A stretch of 6,215 bases of DNA. Source: an uncultured Lachnospiraceae bacterium (GTDB taxonomy: Bacteria > Bacillota > Clostridia > Lachnospirales > Lachnospiraceae). A model generated the notes under the pieces. The model searched no databases. It saw only the letters and a list, made by a program, of their open reading frames with translations, and was not told the origin of the DNA. The stretch lies in NCBI GenBank assembly GCA_949076555.1, contig CARUOB010000034.1, forward strand, positions 1-6,215, written 5' to 3'. The position numbers were made by a program, and so were the translations under genes. This document shows positions 5,677 through 6,215 of the stretch, piece after piece (position 1 is the stretch's first letter; every line of letters starts with the position of its first letter).

Positions 5677-6215
5677 TTATTCTGTATATCTGTATCTTTG
5701 CAAGACCCGTCCGAATCCAAGACAGATCACCACCCCGAGCACGCCCAGAATAAACATCATCATCGCCGCGCCCGATCCTTTCCCCTCGCCAAACAATCTG
5801 ACAAGCGCACCCTGCAAAGGCGCCTGCGCCATCACCGGCTCACAGAAATGATCTACCATAAAACCGCCCAGAGACAAGCCGATCGGAATGGTAAAAAATT
5901 GCAGCGTATTTCTGCAGGAATACACCCGTCCCTGCATGTCAAGCGGAATCGTCGTCCGCAGAATCACGTCCAAGTTCGCGCTCATCACAGGCACCAGAAG
6001 CCAGCCGATGATCTGTCCTATGCACCAAAGCACAGGACTATTGGTAAATGCCAGAATAAAGTTCTCCGTCCCCAGAGAAAACAGCATCGTCAGATAAATC
6101 ACACGAATGCGGTTTTTCGGCGCAGGCAGCGCCGTCACAATCAGACTGCCAAATAACATGGCAATTCCCGCGCAGGAAGTAACGATTCCCAAAACCGCCT
6201 CACCGCCGTTTTTCC
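5677..6215 (-). CDS. MFS transporter, C-terminal part (gene runs off the window)
   Basis: The frame is open from the right edge to a TAA at 5677, giving about 179 residues of the C-terminal portion; the start and N-terminal half lie outside. Hydrophobic segments include GIVTSCAGIAMLFGSLIVTAL, the stretch around VIYLTMLFSLG, VLWCIGQIIGWLLVPVMSA, FFTIPIGLSLGGFMVD and a last segment MMMFILGVLGVVICLGFG before a basic tail. The MQGRVYSCRNTLQFFTIPIG region followed by GGFMVD resembles drug-exporter MFS proteins of the macrolide-efflux (DHA3-like) group. The substrate cannot be predicted, and no resistance phenotype should be assumed. A TTG near 6192 could be mistaken for a start, but the upstream codons remain coding-like (KNGGEAV), so the gene simply continues. 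It is convergent with the hemerythrin gene. Confidence 0.8.
   Translation of the reverse strand, partial: KNGGEAVLGIVTSCAGIAMLFGSLIVTALPAPKNRIRVIYLTMLFSLGTENFILAFTNSPVLWCIGQIIGWLLVPVMSANLDVILRTTIPLDMQGRVYSCRNTLQFFTIPIGLSLGGFMVDHFCEPVMAQAPLQGALVRLFGEGKGSGAAMMMFILGVLGVVICLGFGRVLQRYRYTE

Noticed and set aside
5561..6156. Plus-strand frames opposite the MFS gene
   Set aside because: The translations are Arg/His/Gln-rich shadows of the membrane protein, and one begins inside the terminator hairpin.

Overview
The window looks like a chromosomal stretch from an anaerobic, gut-type Clostridia, most likely Lachnospiraceae. This is inferred from balanced base composition, strong G-rich ribosome binding sites, and the style of the proteins: a PocR-type hybrid kinase, a His/Glu-family amino-acid ABC permease, and a clostridial MFS exporter. 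The genus cannot be named from the sequence alone.

Layout, left to right. (1) Positions 1-43 hold small inverted repeats downstream of the permease. (2) 44-733 on the minus strand encodes an amino-acid ABC transporter permease with its own extended -10 promoter. That promoter abuts a terminator-like hairpin (803-837) that closes the operon upstream of it. (3) 902-4522 on the minus strand is a two-gene signalling operon. The first gene is a two-receiver response regulator without an output domain (3647-4522). It is followed after 30 bp by a 904-residue hybrid histidine kinase (902-3616) carrying PocR, HisKA, HATPase, degenerate receiver, receiver and HPt segments. (4) 4523-4667 is a divergent control region with a promoter on each strand. 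A perfect two-armed inverted repeat (4550-4569) covers the -10 of the regulator/kinase promoter. (5) 4668-5555 on the plus strand encodes a bacteriohemerythrin with all seven iron ligands, fused to a C-terminal domain that resembles CheX. (6) A 16-bp perfect hairpin (5577-5620) separates it from a convergent MFS transporter (5677-6215, minus strand), of which only the C-terminal part is present.

How the genes may work together: the kinase, regulator and hemerythrin form a compact divergent locus that looks like an oxygen/redox/NO-responsive phosphorelay. The proposed path is kinase His202 to receiver Asp610 to HPt His765 to regulator Asp223. None of the three proteins has a DNA-binding or enzymatic output domain. 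The hemerythrin's CheX-like domain, from a family that acts on phosphorylated receivers, is a natural partner for the regulator, although its expected catalytic Glu/Asn pair appears to be missing. The functional coupling is inference from gene order and domain content. The permease and MFS exporter are probably unrelated neighbours.
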